Of a stretch of 64,000 bases of DNA, positions 17,526 through 27,215 are shown one piece after another. Under the pieces are notes generated by a model, which had not been told where the DNA came from, searched no databases, and was given only the letters and a program-made list of their open reading frames with translations. The stretch lies in assembly GCF_029893965.1 (NCBI RefSeq), contig NZ_JARXXP010000015.1, positions 102,229 to 166,228 on the forward strand, given 5' to 3'. Both the position numbers and the translations under genes were made by a program. Each line of letters opens with the position of its first letter. Position 1 is the stretch's first letter. Source of the DNA: Paenibacillus sp. PastM-3. Lineage in GTDB: Bacteria > Bacillota > Bacilli > Paenibacillales > Paenibacillaceae.

Positions 17526-19748
17526 ATGGTCAAGAGAATAAAACTTCGCACGCTGTTTATAGGAGGGTGTATTACCCTCTTTTTTCTTGTTTTAGTCGTC
17601 CGGGTATTCTGGATTCAGGTCATGCAGAATGATTTCTGGCATGAAAAGGCTGTTAGCCAGTGGGCGCATACCTCGGTTATCAAAGCAAAGCGGGGAACCA
17701 TCGAAGACCGCAACGGAAGTGTGATGGCCAGTGATGTGCCGGCGTATACGGTGGTTGTGAATCCTCAGGTCATCGCTGAAAAGGGATTCGGGGAAGAGGT
17801 CATCAAGGGACTCCATGACCTGCTGGGCAAGCCGGAGGCCGAACTGAAGAAATTGGTGGAGGCCAAGGATGACAGCGGCAATTACCTGAAGAACCGCGAG
17901 ATCCGTAATGAAGGCTGGAAAATTGATAAAGAGCTCGCGGATAAAGTGAGAGAGTTCAACAAAGAGCTGGAGGAGAAATATAGTACGCTCGAAACCGGAA
18001 TCGGTCTGATCACGGAGCAGAAACGTTATTATCCAAAGGATTCTTTGGCTGCGCATATTTTGGGCTACACGAACCGCGACGGCGAAGCCATTATGGGGCT
18101 GGAAAGTTATTTTAACAAGCAGCTTCAAGGAACTAACGGCAAGCTCTATTATCAGAGTGACGGTAAAGGGATAAAGCTTCCGGACTCCAACGACACCTAC
18201 CAGCCAGCGGTGAACGGCAGCAATATCAAGCTGACCATTGACAGTACCATTCAGCGGTATATTCAAGAAGCCATGCAGAAGGCGTATGACCAGTACAAGC
18301 CCAAGAGTATGACGGTTATTGCCGCCGATCCGAACACAATGGAAATCCTCGGCTTGGCCAATCTGCCAACTTTTAACCCGAATGAATTCTGGAAGTATGC
18401 AGGCGATCAGGAAAATTTCCTTAATCATGCCATCAAGTCCATTTATGAGCCAGGCTCCACTTTCAAAATTGTCACGCTGGCCGGGGCGGTGGAGGAGAAC
18501 CTGTTCAACCCTGAAGCTACCTTCAAATCAGGTTCGATCCGGATTAAAGGATACAGCCAGCCGCTCCATGACATCAACCGTGCCGGCTGGGGTGAAATTT
18601 CATTCCTTGAAGGGGTGAAGCGCTCCAGTAACGTGGCTTTTGTAAAACTGGGCTTCGAAATGCTCGGGCAGGACCGGCTGATGCAGTATATTCACGATTT
18701 CGGGTTTGAGGAGCAGACGGGCATCGATCTTCCCGGAGAAGTCTCAGGCCGGGTTACACCGAAGTATTCTGTTGAGTATGCAACGCTGGCTTACGGCCAC
18801 GGTAAAGTGCAGGTTACGCCGATTGAACAGCTCACAGCTGTCGCAGCTATTGCCAATGGCGGGAAGCTGATGGTACCGCATGTCATTAAGGAAATCAGCG
18901 ATCCGAACACGGGGGAAACGTCTGTTACCAAGCCGGAGGTGGTCCGACAGGTTATTTCTGAAGAAAGCGCCAGGGAGACCGGCAGTTATCTGGAGCAGGT
19001 TGTGTCAGACCAGAGTATTGGTACCGGTAAACATGCTTACATTGAAGGCTACCGGGTAGCCGGTAAGACCGGGACCGCGATTAAGGTAGAAGGCCAGGAC
19101 TACGTGAAATCTAAGGTGCTGGTATCCTTCATCGGCTACGCTCCGGTGAATGATCCGAAAATTGCAGTTATCGTCATTATCGATGAGCCGAATGTTGAGG
19201 TCGGCGGCGGAACGGCAGCTGCCCCGGTATTCAAAGAAATTGTATCACAGTCCCTGCAGTATATGGGGGTGCCAAAGACAGCACTTGCCACGGGAGCAAG
19301 CACAAAGATTAACAAAACGGCTCCAGTCCAGCGCTCCACGCCGGATCTGGAGGGTAAAACCGTTAAGGAAGCCAGAGAGCTGCTGCTGGATCAGGGCTAC
19401 GATTTTGAGGCAGTCGGCAGCGGAAACAGTGTGGTCAGCCAGTATCCGGAAGCAGGGACCCTGCTTGCTTCGGGACAGCGGATCTATTTGTTAAGCCAGC
19501 AGGGCGACCAGGCTTCTATTCCTGATCTTAAGGGACAGTCACTGCGGGATGCGCTGGAGGTGCTCAATCTGCTGAAGGTCCAGATTTCCGTCGAAGGCGA
19601 AGGATATGTCACCGAGCAGACAGAATCAAGCCAGAACGGCAAAAAGCTTGTACAGCTGAAGCTGAGTCCGCTCAATGAATACGGTGAGGATATTCCGGTA
19701 GCTGCGGCAGGAGAACAGACCGAAGATAGCGGTGGCAGCGGAGAATAG
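17526..19748 (+). CDS. pbpB: Penicillin-binding protein 2B-like, division transpeptidase
   Basis: 740 aa class B PBP (FtsI/PBP2B). N-terminal membrane anchor (about 10-32), dimerisation domain, transpeptidase with STFK (catalytic Ser311), SSN (367-369) and KTGT (514-517), then two C-terminal PASTA domains (about 605-660 and 665-720; PDLEGKTVKEARELL and PDLKGQSLRDALEVL). It cross-links septal peptidoglycan with FtsW. It is first of a pair; the next gene is the sporulation paralogue spoVD, with about 140 bases between them. Confidence 0.92.
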   Translation: MVKRIKLRTLFIGGCITLFFLVLVVRVFWIQVMQNDFWHEKAVSQWAHTSVIKAKRGTIEDRNGSVMASDVPAYTVVVNPQVIAEKGFGEEVIKGLHDLLGKPEAELKKLVEAKDDSGNYLKNREIRNEGWKIDKELADKVREFNKELEEKYSTLETGIGLITEQKRYYPKDSLAAHILGYTNRDGEAIMGLESYFNKQLQGTNGKLYYQSDGKGIKLPDSNDTYQPAVNGSNIKLTIDSTIQRYIQEAMQKAYDQYKPKSMTVIAADPNTMEILGLANLPTFNPNEFWKYAGDQENFLNHAIKSIYEPGSTFKIVTLAGAVEENLFNPEATFKSGSIRIKGYSQPLHDINRAGWGEISFLEGVKRSSNVAFVKLGFEMLGQDRLMQYIHDFGFEEQTGIDLPGEVSGRVTPKYSVEYATLAYGHGKVQVTPIEQLTAVAAIANGGKLMVPHVIKEISDPNTGETSVTKPEVVRQVISEESARETGSYLEQVVSDQSIGTGKHAYIEGYRVAGKTGTAIKVEGQDYVKSKVLVSFIGYAPVNDPKIAVIVIIDEPNVEVGGGTAAAPVFKEIVSQSLQYMGVPKTALATGASTKINKTAPVQRSTPDLEGKTVKEARELLLDQGYDFEAVGSGNSVVSQYPEAGTLLASGQRIYLLSQQGDQASIPDLKGQSLRDALEVLNLLKVQISVEGEGYVTEQTESSQNGKKLVQLKLSPLNEYGEDIPVAAAGEQTEDSGGSGE

Positions 19749-19890
19749 CCCGCTGCTTGTCCCTGATGGGCCGGTCTTTGCATATGGCAGGCTGCACAGG
19801 CTGTCAGGCTTGTTCTAACCCCTGTTTGTCCCGAATAGTCATGAAGATAAGAGATCATGTCTATTACGAGGGAAAGCGGGGGAACGCGGT

Positions 19891-21816
19891 ATGAAGGTTT
19901 CAAAGGTTGTAACCCGGCGGAGAATGCTGTGGACACTGCTGGGACTGGCTGTGTTATTCGGTTCGCTGGCTGTACGACTTGCCTATGTACAGCTCTATCA
20001 GGGCGAGAAGCTGAGCGCCAAGGCGGAGGAGTTGTGGCGCCGCAATATTCCTTATACCGCCAAGCGCGGAGAGATACTGGACCGTGAAGGTGTTGCGCTG
20101 GCTTATAATGTCAGTTCGCCTACGGTTTATGCCGTTCCCGTACAGGTTAAGGATAAGCAAAAGACGGCACAGCAGCTGGCTCCGCTCCTTGGCATGACTG
20201 AGGAAAAGCTGGTCACTTTGATGTCCAAACGTGAGTCTTCGGTTAAGCTACAGCCCGGCGGCCGCAAAATTACGATGGAGCTTGCCGCGAGCATCCGTGA
20301 TTTGCAGCTGCCGGGCATCGTTGTGGCTGAGGACAACAAACGATACTATCCTTATGGTGATCTGGCAGCACATATTCTCGGGTTTACCGGAATCGATAAC
20401 CAGGGAATTACGGGCATAGAGAGCATTTATGATAAGCTGCTCAAAGGAATTGCAGGCAATGTCTCCTATCTGTCCGATGCGGGAGGAAGGCTGATGCCGG
20501 GCTCCTCCGAGAAATATTACGAACCCCAGGAGGGGCTCAGCCTGCAGCTGACCATTGATAAGCAGATCCAGTCGATTATGGAGCGTGAGCTGGATCAGGC
20601 GATGGTTAAGTATCAGGCACAGGGTGCATGGTCGATTGCAATGAACCCCAAAAACGGTGAGATACTGGCAATGGCCAGCCGGCCGGGCTATGAGCCGGGC
20701 TCTTACAAGGAATACGATGCTGAGGTTTATAACCGCAACCTGCCGATCTGGATGACCTACGAACCGGGCTCCACCTTCAAGATCATTACACTTGCAGCGG
20801 CGCTGGAGGAGAATAAGGTGGATTTGCAGAATGAGCGGTTTTTTGATCCGGGCTATGCCGAGGTCGGAGGCGCCAGGCTGCGCTGCTGGAAAAAGGGCGG
20901 GCACGGCAGCCAGACCTTCCTTGAAGTGGTTGAGAATTCCTGCAACCCCGGGTTCGTCGCCCTGGGCCAGCGGCTCGGCAAGGAGAGCCTCTTCAAATAC
21001 ATCCGGGATTTCGGGTTCGGGACAAAAACAGGCATAGATTTGAACGGGGAGGCCAGCGGTATTCTGTTCAAGCCGTCCCAGGTGGGGCCGGTGGAGCTTG
21101 CTACCACCGCTTTCGGCCAAGGCGTCTCGGTTACGCCGATTCAGCAGATTGCTGCCGTATCGGCGGCCATTAACGGAGGTAAGCTGTATACCCCGCACGT
21201 GGCCAAGGCCTGGATTAATCCGGAGACGGGCGAAACCGTATCCGAGGTTCAGCCCAAGGAGGTCCGGCAGGTTATCTCGGAGGAAACATCGAAGAAGGTG
21301 CGGGCTGCCCTTGAGAGCGTGGTTGCCAAAGGCACCGGCCGGCCGGCATTTATTGACGGCTACCGGGTGGGAGGCAAAACAGGGACGGCACAAAAGGTAG
21401 TTAACGGCCGCTATTCTCCGACCGAGCATATTGTTTCATTCATTGGCTTTGCTCCTGCGGATGATCCGCAGATTGTAGTTTACACTGCGGTTGATAATCC
21501 TAAGGGAATACAGTTCGGGGGGGTTGTAGCTGCTCCGATCGTACAGAACATTCTTGAGGATTCCCTGCATTATCTGAAAGTACCTGAACGAACAGACCAG
21601 CTTCCCAAAACCTATAAATTAGGTGAAACTCCGATTGTTACGGTTCCCGATCTAACCGGGGCTACCGTCCAGGACATTTACGAGGACTTGAACATGAACT
21701 TTACGTTAGCCCGTTCAGGCACCGGCAATACTGTCATTAATCAGGCTCCGAAAGCCGGAGCGAGGGTTGAACAAGGCTCGACCATCAGGATTTATATGGG
21801 GAATTCCAGTCAATGA
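19891..21816 (+). CDS. spoVD: Sporulation PBP, stage V protein D
   Basis: 641 aa, like B. subtilis SpoVD (about 645). It has a membrane anchor (12-33), transpeptidase motifs STFK (Ser294), SCN (350-352) and KTGTAQK, and one PASTA domain at the C-terminus (about 585-638, VPDLTGATVQDIYEDL). SpoVD cross-links spore cortex peptidoglycan together with SpoVE, also encoded here. ATG start. A SigE promoter would be expected in the gap from 19749, but I cannot define one. Confidence 0.92.
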   Translation: MKVSKVVTRRRMLWTLLGLAVLFGSLAVRLAYVQLYQGEKLSAKAEELWRRNIPYTAKRGEILDREGVALAYNVSSPTVYAVPVQVKDKQKTAQQLAPLLGMTEEKLVTLMSKRESSVKLQPGGRKITMELAASIRDLQLPGIVVAEDNKRYYPYGDLAAHILGFTGIDNQGITGIESIYDKLLKGIAGNVSYLSDAGGRLMPGSSEKYYEPQEGLSLQLTIDKQIQSIMERELDQAMVKYQAQGAWSIAMNPKNGEILAMASRPGYEPGSYKEYDAEVYNRNLPIWMTYEPGSTFKIITLAAALEENKVDLQNERFFDPGYAEVGGARLRCWKKGGHGSQTFLEVVENSCNPGFVALGQRLGKESLFKYIRDFGFGTKTGIDLNGEASGILFKPSQVGPVELATTAFGQGVSVTPIQQIAAVSAAINGGKLYTPHVAKAWINPETGETVSEVQPKEVRQVISEETSKKVRAALESVVAKGTGRPAFIDGYRVGGKTGTAQKVVNGRYSPTEHIVSFIGFAPADDPQIVVYTAVDNPKGIQFGGVVAAPIVQNILEDSLHYLKVPERTDQLPKTYKLGETPIVTVPDLTGATVQDIYEDLNMNFTLARSGTGNTVINQAPKAGARVEQGSTIRIYMGNSSQ

Positions 21817-21867
21817 TAGAGGTAGGGCCAGTCTTCTTATCCGAAATTGCAGAGTGAGGGATTAGTT

Positions 21868-23355
21868 ATGAAATTAAAAGAATTATCTTCTTGTCTTGCG
21901 GCTTCGCGCCTGTATGGAGACGGGGAAACCGAGATTGTAAATCTTCAGGCAGATTCCCGGAAGGTTAAGCCCGGCGATTTGTTTATCTGTCTGCCCGGTT
22001 TTACGGTGGATGGCCACGACTATGCACCCCAGGCGGCAGCGGGAGGCGCTGCCGCGCTGGTAGTTGAACGGAAGCTGGATCTGGATCTGCCGCAGCTGAT
22101 CGTCGATGACTGCCGGTTTGCCATGTCTGTACTTGGAAATGCCTTCTTCGGTTCGCCGAGCAGCCGTATGAAAATGATTGGCGTGACCGGAACGAACGGC
22201 AAAACGACGACCACCTATCTGATTGAGCGGATTATGTCCGATCACGGGCTGAAAACCGGACTTATCGGCACGATCCAGCTCCAATATGACGGCCAGACCT
22301 ATCCGGCTTCCGGCACGACGCAGGAGTCGCTTGAGCTGCAGCGTACGCTTAACGATATGGCGCTGAAAGGTGTGGAATGCTGTGTTATGGAAGTATCCTC
22401 CCATGCGCTTGAACAGGGGCGGGTAAAAGGCACGGATTACCGTACAGCGATTTTTACAAACCTGACCCAGGACCATCTGGATTACCATCATACTATGGAG
22501 GAGTACCGTGCGGCCAAAGGGCTGTTCTTCTCCCGTCTGGGCAACGTCATTTCACCCTGGAAAGAAGAGCGTAAGTACGCAGTGCTGAATGCCGATGATG
22601 AAGCGAGCGCTTATTTTGCCGCCCAGACTGCAGCGGAAGTGATTACATACGGCATTGATAATGATGCCAACGTCAGGGCGTCGCAAATATCGATTACAGC
22701 CAAAGGAACATTTTTCCATGTGGATACGTTTAAGGGAGAGGCTGATATTTCGCTGCATATGGTCGGCAAATTCAATGTATATAACGCCCTGGCTGCGATA
22801 ACCGCCGCACTGCTCGAAGATATCCCGCTGGAAGAGATTAAAGCAAGTCTGGAATCGGTGGCAGGAGTGGCGGGTCGTGTGGAATCGGTTGACGCGGGGC
22901 AGGATTTTGCTGTTATTGTTGACTATGCGCATACGCCGGATGGACTGGAGAATGTGCTGAAGGCCGTGTGCGAGTTCGCCGGCGGCAAGGTGTTGACCGT
23001 ATTCGGATGCGGCGGGGACCGGGATAAGACAAAACGCCCGCTTATGGGCAAAATTGCCGCGAAATACAGCGACCATGTATTTGTGACTTCGGATAACCCG
23101 CGGACAGAGGATCCCCTGCTGATTCTGCAGGATATTGAGGCCGGCCTGAGCGAGGACGGGGTTCCGCAAGAGCGTTATGAGATGATTCCGGACCGCCGGG
23201 AGGCGATCAGAAATGCTATTGAAATGGCAAGCCCCGGCGATGTAGTATTGATTGCGGGGAAAGGTCATGAGACCTACCAGCTGATCGGCGGAGTGGTTCA
23301 TGATTTCGATGACCGCCTTGTCGCCAAAGAAGTTATAAGGGGCCGAAGCTATTGA
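21868..23355 (+). CDS. murE: UDP-MurNAc-tripeptide synthetase, meso-DAP type
   Basis: 495 aa Mur ligase that adds meso-diaminopimelate to UDP-MurNAc-Ala-Glu. Motifs: ATP site GVTGTNGKTTTTYL (about residues 107-120), carbamylated-Lys region, VDYAHTPDGLENVL, and DNPRTEDP, the DNPR motif that selects meso-DAP over lysine. The ATG at 21868 with GTGAGGG upstream is chosen over the TTG at 21847. Its stop overlaps the murF start (TTGA). Confidence 0.95.
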   Translation: MKLKELSSCLAASRLYGDGETEIVNLQADSRKVKPGDLFICLPGFTVDGHDYAPQAAAGGAAALVVERKLDLDLPQLIVDDCRFAMSVLGNAFFGSPSSRMKMIGVTGTNGKTTTTYLIERIMSDHGLKTGLIGTIQLQYDGQTYPASGTTQESLELQRTLNDMALKGVECCVMEVSSHALEQGRVKGTDYRTAIFTNLTQDHLDYHHTMEEYRAAKGLFFSRLGNVISPWKEERKYAVLNADDEASAYFAAQTAAEVITYGIDNDANVRASQISITAKGTFFHVDTFKGEADISLHMVGKFNVYNALAAITAALLEDIPLEEIKASLESVAGVAGRVESVDAGQDFAVIVDYAHTPDGLENVLKAVCEFAGGKVLTVFGCGGDRDKTKRPLMGKIAAKYSDHVFVTSDNPRTEDPLLILQDIEAGLSEDGVPQERYEMIPDRREAIRNAIEMASPGDVVLIAGKGHETYQLIGGVVHDFDDRLVAKEVIRGRSY

Positions 23356-24758
23356 TTACAAGAACGCTGCAAAAAATCGCTGACATGTGCGGAGGAACAA
23401 CAGGTTCTGCCGCAGATCCGGAACTGGAAATATCGGGAGTCATTACCGACTCCCGCAAAATTACATCAGGCTGCCTGTTTGTCCCGCTTACGGGAGACAA
23501 TTTCGACGGGCATGATTACAGTGCGGCGGCACTCACAGCCGGGGCTGCCGCCACACTCTGGCAGCGGGATAAGGGTGCTGCACCGGAAGGTGCGGTCATT
23601 CTGGTTGAGGATACATTGGCTGCCCTGCAGAGACTGGCTGCCGCTTATCTAAGTGAAACAGGCGCGCAGGTTGTAGGTATAACGGGCAGTAACGGCAAAA
23701 CGACAACCAAGGATATCGTTACCTCCCTGCTGGAGGGGCAATACAAGGTTCATAAAACTCAGGGAAACTTCAACAACCATATCGGATTGCCGCTTACGGT
23801 GCTTTCAATGAGCGAGGATACCGAGATAGCCGTACTCGAGATGGGCATGAGCTCACGGGGAGAAATTGCCCTGCTGGCTTCGCTTGCCGCTCCCGACGTT
23901 GCGGTTATTACAAATATAGGGGAATCGCATCTGCTGCAGCTAGGCTCCCGCAAGGAAATTGCCCGGGCCAAGCTGGAAATTGCTGAAGGATTAAAGCCTG
24001 GCGGACTGCTTATCTATAATGGCGATGAGCCGCTGCTCGCCGAAGTTATGACAGAATCTGCTTTCCAAGCGCCGGAAGGTATGCAATCTGTGCGTTTCGG
24101 TTTTGCTGCCGATAACGATATTTATCCGACAGGGATGATGACACATATCGGGGGAATGACGTTTACAACCGTCTATCTTGCTGAGGAGCGCGCTTTTACA
24201 CTGCCGCTTCCGGGCCGCCACAATGTCAGTAATGCACTGGCTGCATTTGCGGTTGCCCGGCATTATGGGGTTAGCGAGGCCAATATTGAAGAAGGGCTGA
24301 AACGGCTCAAGCTGACCGGCATGCGGATCGAAGTGATCGTAACGGCCTCCGGACTGACGCTGCTGAACGATGCCTATAATGCCAGTCCTACCTCCATGAA
24401 GGCGGCTATTGATGTGCTCCAGTCTATGAAAACAGACGGCAAACGGGTCGCTGTGCTGGGGGACATGCTGGAACTTGGGCCTAACGAAGCTGATTTTCAC
24501 CGGGAAATCGGCGAATATCTGGATCCGGCTTTGACGGATCTGGTCTTTACTTATGGACCGCTATCAGCCTTTTTGGCTGAAGCCGCAGTCAAGAGCTTCG
24601 GGCCTGAACGGGTATTGGCCTTTACCGATAAGGCAGAGCTGTCTGCTGCCCTGAACAGCAGATGCAGTTCCAAGGACATCGTGTTGTTCAAAGCATCAAG
24701 AGGCATGCGGCTGGAAGAGACGCTGAACAGCCTTAACGAACATTTTAAACAGACATAA
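23352..24758 (+). CDS. murF: UDP-MurNAc-tripeptide:D-Ala-D-Ala ligase
   Basis: 468 aa, completes the pentapeptide by adding D-Ala-D-Ala. The ATP site is VGITGSNGKTTTKDIV (about 109-124), then TQGNFNNHIGLPLTVL, ALEMGMSSRGEI-type segment and LNDAYNASPTSMKAAID. TTG start overlapping the murE stop by 4 bases, which implies translational coupling. Confidence 0.95.
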   Translation: MITRTLQKIADMCGGTTGSAADPELEISGVITDSRKITSGCLFVPLTGDNFDGHDYSAAALTAGAAATLWQRDKGAAPEGAVILVEDTLAALQRLAAAYLSETGAQVVGITGSNGKTTTKDIVTSLLEGQYKVHKTQGNFNNHIGLPLTVLSMSEDTEIAVLEMGMSSRGEIALLASLAAPDVAVITNIGESHLLQLGSRKEIARAKLEIAEGLKPGGLLIYNGDEPLLAEVMTESAFQAPEGMQSVRFGFAADNDIYPTGMMTHIGGMTFTTVYLAEERAFTLPLPGRHNVSNALAAFAVARHYGVSEANIEEGLKRLKLTGMRIEVIVTASGLTLLNDAYNASPTSMKAAIDVLQSMKTDGKRVAVLGDMLELGPNEADFHREIGEYLDPALTDLVFTYGPLSAFLAEAAVKSFGPERVLAFTDKAELSAALNSRCSSKDIVLFKASRGMRLEETLNSLNEHFKQT

Positions 24759-24778
24759 ATACTGGAGGGGGTGTACCC

Positions 24779-25744
24779 ATGGATTATCAACTTCTGCTGC
24801 TGACTATTGCTGTATCCTTTATCCTTGCGGTCATTGCCGCTCCGCTGTTCATTCCGCTGCTGCGCAGAATGAAATTCGGACAGCAGGTACGGGACGACGG
24901 ACCGCAATCCCATCTGAAAAAAGCCGGAACACCGACTATGGGCGGTATTATCATTATGGTGGCGTTCACGCTGTCCTTCTTAAAGTTTTCTGTAGTGAAT
25001 TCGGATTTTTATGTTCTTTTGGTGGCTACGCTCGGCTACGGGCTGATCGGGTTCCTGGATGACTACATCAAAATTGCTTTTAAACGCTCACTCGGGCTTA
25101 CGGCACGCCAAAAGCTGGCCGGCCAGCTTCTGGTAGGCATAGTGCTGAGCATCCTGCTGTTTAATGCCGGCCACAATACCGGAATCAGCATACCAGGCAC
25201 GGATGTCAGCTTTGACTGGGGCTCCTGGTTCTATTATCCGTTCATCGTCATCATGATGATGGCGGTTACCAATGCCGTTAACTTCACGGATGGAGTTGAC
25301 GGACTTTTGTCCGGAGTCAGTGCAATTGCCCTTGCCGCCTTTGCAGTAGTCGCCATGCAGGCAACCTCAATTGCCGCTGGGGTATGTGCGGCTGCGATGA
25401 TTGGCGCAGTGCTCGGGTTTCTGGTGTTTAACGCCCATCCGGCCAAAGTATTTATGGGGGACTTTGGTTCCTTCGGGATTGGCGGCGCCATCGGGGCCAT
25501 TGCCATTGTTACCAAAAGCGAGCTGCTCTTTGTAGTAATCGGCGGTGTATTCGTAATAGAAATGCTGTCCGTCGTGCTGCAGGTGGCTTCCTTCAAAACA
25601 CGCGGCAAACGTATCTTCCGCATGAGCCCGATCCACCATCATTTTGAGCTGGGAGGCTGGTCGGAGTGGCGTGTTGTTACGACATTCTGGGCGGTAAGCC
25701 TGCTGCTGGCGGCTGTAGGACTAATCTTGAGCAAGGGGTTGTAA
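24779..25744 (+). CDS. mraY: Phospho-MurNAc-pentapeptide transferase
   Basis: 321 aa polytopic enzyme (about ten membrane helices), transfers phospho-MurNAc-pentapeptide to undecaprenyl phosphate to make lipid I. Motifs: GTPTMGGI, FLDDYIK (Asp-Asp, about residues 94-100), NAVNFTDGVDGL (about 162-173), FMGDFGS and SPIHHHFEL (His-rich loop). ATG with GGAGGGGG upstream. Confidence 0.96.
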   Translation: MDYQLLLLTIAVSFILAVIAAPLFIPLLRRMKFGQQVRDDGPQSHLKKAGTPTMGGIIIMVAFTLSFLKFSVVNSDFYVLLVATLGYGLIGFLDDYIKIAFKRSLGLTARQKLAGQLLVGIVLSILLFNAGHNTGISIPGTDVSFDWGSWFYYPFIVIMMMAVTNAVNFTDGVDGLLSGVSAIALAAFAVVAMQATSIAAGVCAAAMIGAVLGFLVFNAHPAKVFMGDFGSFGIGGAIGAIAIVTKSELLFVVIGGVFVIEMLSVVLQVASFKTRGKRIFRMSPIHHHFELGGWSEWRVVTTFWAVSLLLAAVGLILSKGL

Positions 25745-25747
25745 GGA

Positions 25748-27166
25748 ATGAAGCATCCAGATGAATACAAAGGCAGGGAGGTGGTCGTCCTGGGGCTCGC
25801 AAAAAGCGGAGTCCAGGTGGCCAAGGTACTGCATGAACGCGGCGCGGTCGTCACGGTCAACGATAAAAAGGAAAGAGAGCAAAGTCCCGAAGCTTCCGAA
25901 CTGGAATCTTTGGGAATTTCTGTTATATGCGGAGGACATCCGGAAGGTCTTATCCACGAAGGCGTAAGCCTTGTGGTGAAGAATCCGGGAATCCCGTATT
26001 CCGTGCCTCCGGTACAAAAGGCACTGGAGCTCGGCATCGAAATTGTTACCGAGGTGGAGGTTGCCTATCATATCTGTGCAGCGCCGATGATCGGCATTAC
26101 CGGCTCCAACGGCAAGACGACAACGACGACCTGGGTGGGTAAAATGCTGGATGCTGCCGGAATGAATCCGATTGTCGCCGGCAATATCGGCACACCGCTA
26201 TGCCAGGCTGCGCAGGAAGCACGCGACGATAACTGGATGGTAGTGGAGCTGAGTAGCTTCCAGCTAAAAGGAACCGAGACCTTCCGCCCGAAGGTGGGCG
26301 CACTGCTGAACCTGGCGGAGACCCATCTGGACTATCACGGCGGCATGGAGGACTATGTGGCCTCCAAAGCGAAGCTCTTTGCCAACCAGAAGCCTGAAGA
26401 TACTGCAGTGCTGAACTGGGATGATCCGGTCTGCCGTGAGCTTGTTCCTTATATCAAGGCAGGTATTCTGCCCTTCTCGATGACCGAGGAGCTGGTCCAG
26501 GGCATTTTCGTCCGGCCTTCTTATCTGCCTGATACAGAGGATGATCTGGAACGGGTGATCATTTACCGCGATTACAGTGAGAGTGAAACCGAGATAGCCA
26601 AGGTCAGCTCAATCGGCCTGCCCGGCCGCTTCAATGTGGAGAACGCGCTGGCAGCCTGCGGCATTGCCATTGCCGCAGGGGCAGATCCTGCTGTGCTTGG
26701 CGGCGTGCTGGCATCGTTCCGCGGTGTGGAGCACCGGCTGGAGTATGTGGCAGAGAAGGCGGGTACCGCCTACTATAACAATTCCAAAGCTACCAATTCC
26801 AAAGCGACCACTATGGCGCTGGGCTCCTTCAAGCAGCCGCTGGTGCTGATTGCCGGAGGTCTTGACCGCGGCTCCGACTATATGGAGCTGCTGCCTGTCC
26901 TGGGCGGCCTGAAAGGTATCGTGGTCCTGGGTGAGACCCGGGACAAGCTGGCGAAGGTTGCCGCAATGGCAGGAGTAAAGCATATCATCTCCGTCGATAA
27001 TGGGGAGAGTGCCGCCGCCGTGCTGCAGCAGGCTGTGCGGGAGGCTTCCGCTCTCGCGGAACCGGGAGAGGTCGTTCTCCTGTCTCCTGCATGCGCCAGC
27101 TGGGATATGTTTACATCCTATGAGGAGCGCGGGCGTATTTTTAAAGAGGCGGTGCATAACCTTTAA
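25748..27166 (+). CDS. murD: UDP-MurNAc-Ala:D-Glu ligase
   Basis: 472 aa cytoplasmic Mur ligase adding D-glutamate. It has the N-terminal Rossmann-like segment VVVLGLAKSGVQVAKVL, the ATP site GITGSNGKTTTTTW (about 116-129), ELSSFQLKGTETF, FNVENALAAC, the duplicated NNSKATNSKATT region and a C-terminal LLSPACASWDMFTSYEERGR. Starts 3 bases after mraY. Confidence 0.95.
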   Translation: MKHPDEYKGREVVVLGLAKSGVQVAKVLHERGAVVTVNDKKEREQSPEASELESLGISVICGGHPEGLIHEGVSLVVKNPGIPYSVPPVQKALELGIEIVTEVEVAYHICAAPMIGITGSNGKTTTTTWVGKMLDAAGMNPIVAGNIGTPLCQAAQEARDDNWMVVELSSFQLKGTETFRPKVGALLNLAETHLDYHGGMEDYVASKAKLFANQKPEDTAVLNWDDPVCRELVPYIKAGILPFSMTEELVQGIFVRPSYLPDTEDDLERVIIYRDYSESETEIAKVSSIGLPGRFNVENALAACGIAIAAGADPAVLGGVLASFRGVEHRLEYVAEKAGTAYYNNSKATNSKATTMALGSFKQPLVLIAGGLDRGSDYMELLPVLGGLKGIVVLGETRDKLAKVAAMAGVKHIISVDNGESAAAVLQQAVREASALAEPGEVVLLSPACASWDMFTSYEERGRIFKEAVHNL

Positions 27167-27215
27167 GTAGGGGGGTGGATAAGCCCCTACTACGGATGCA
27201 AGAGGTGTGCTCCTG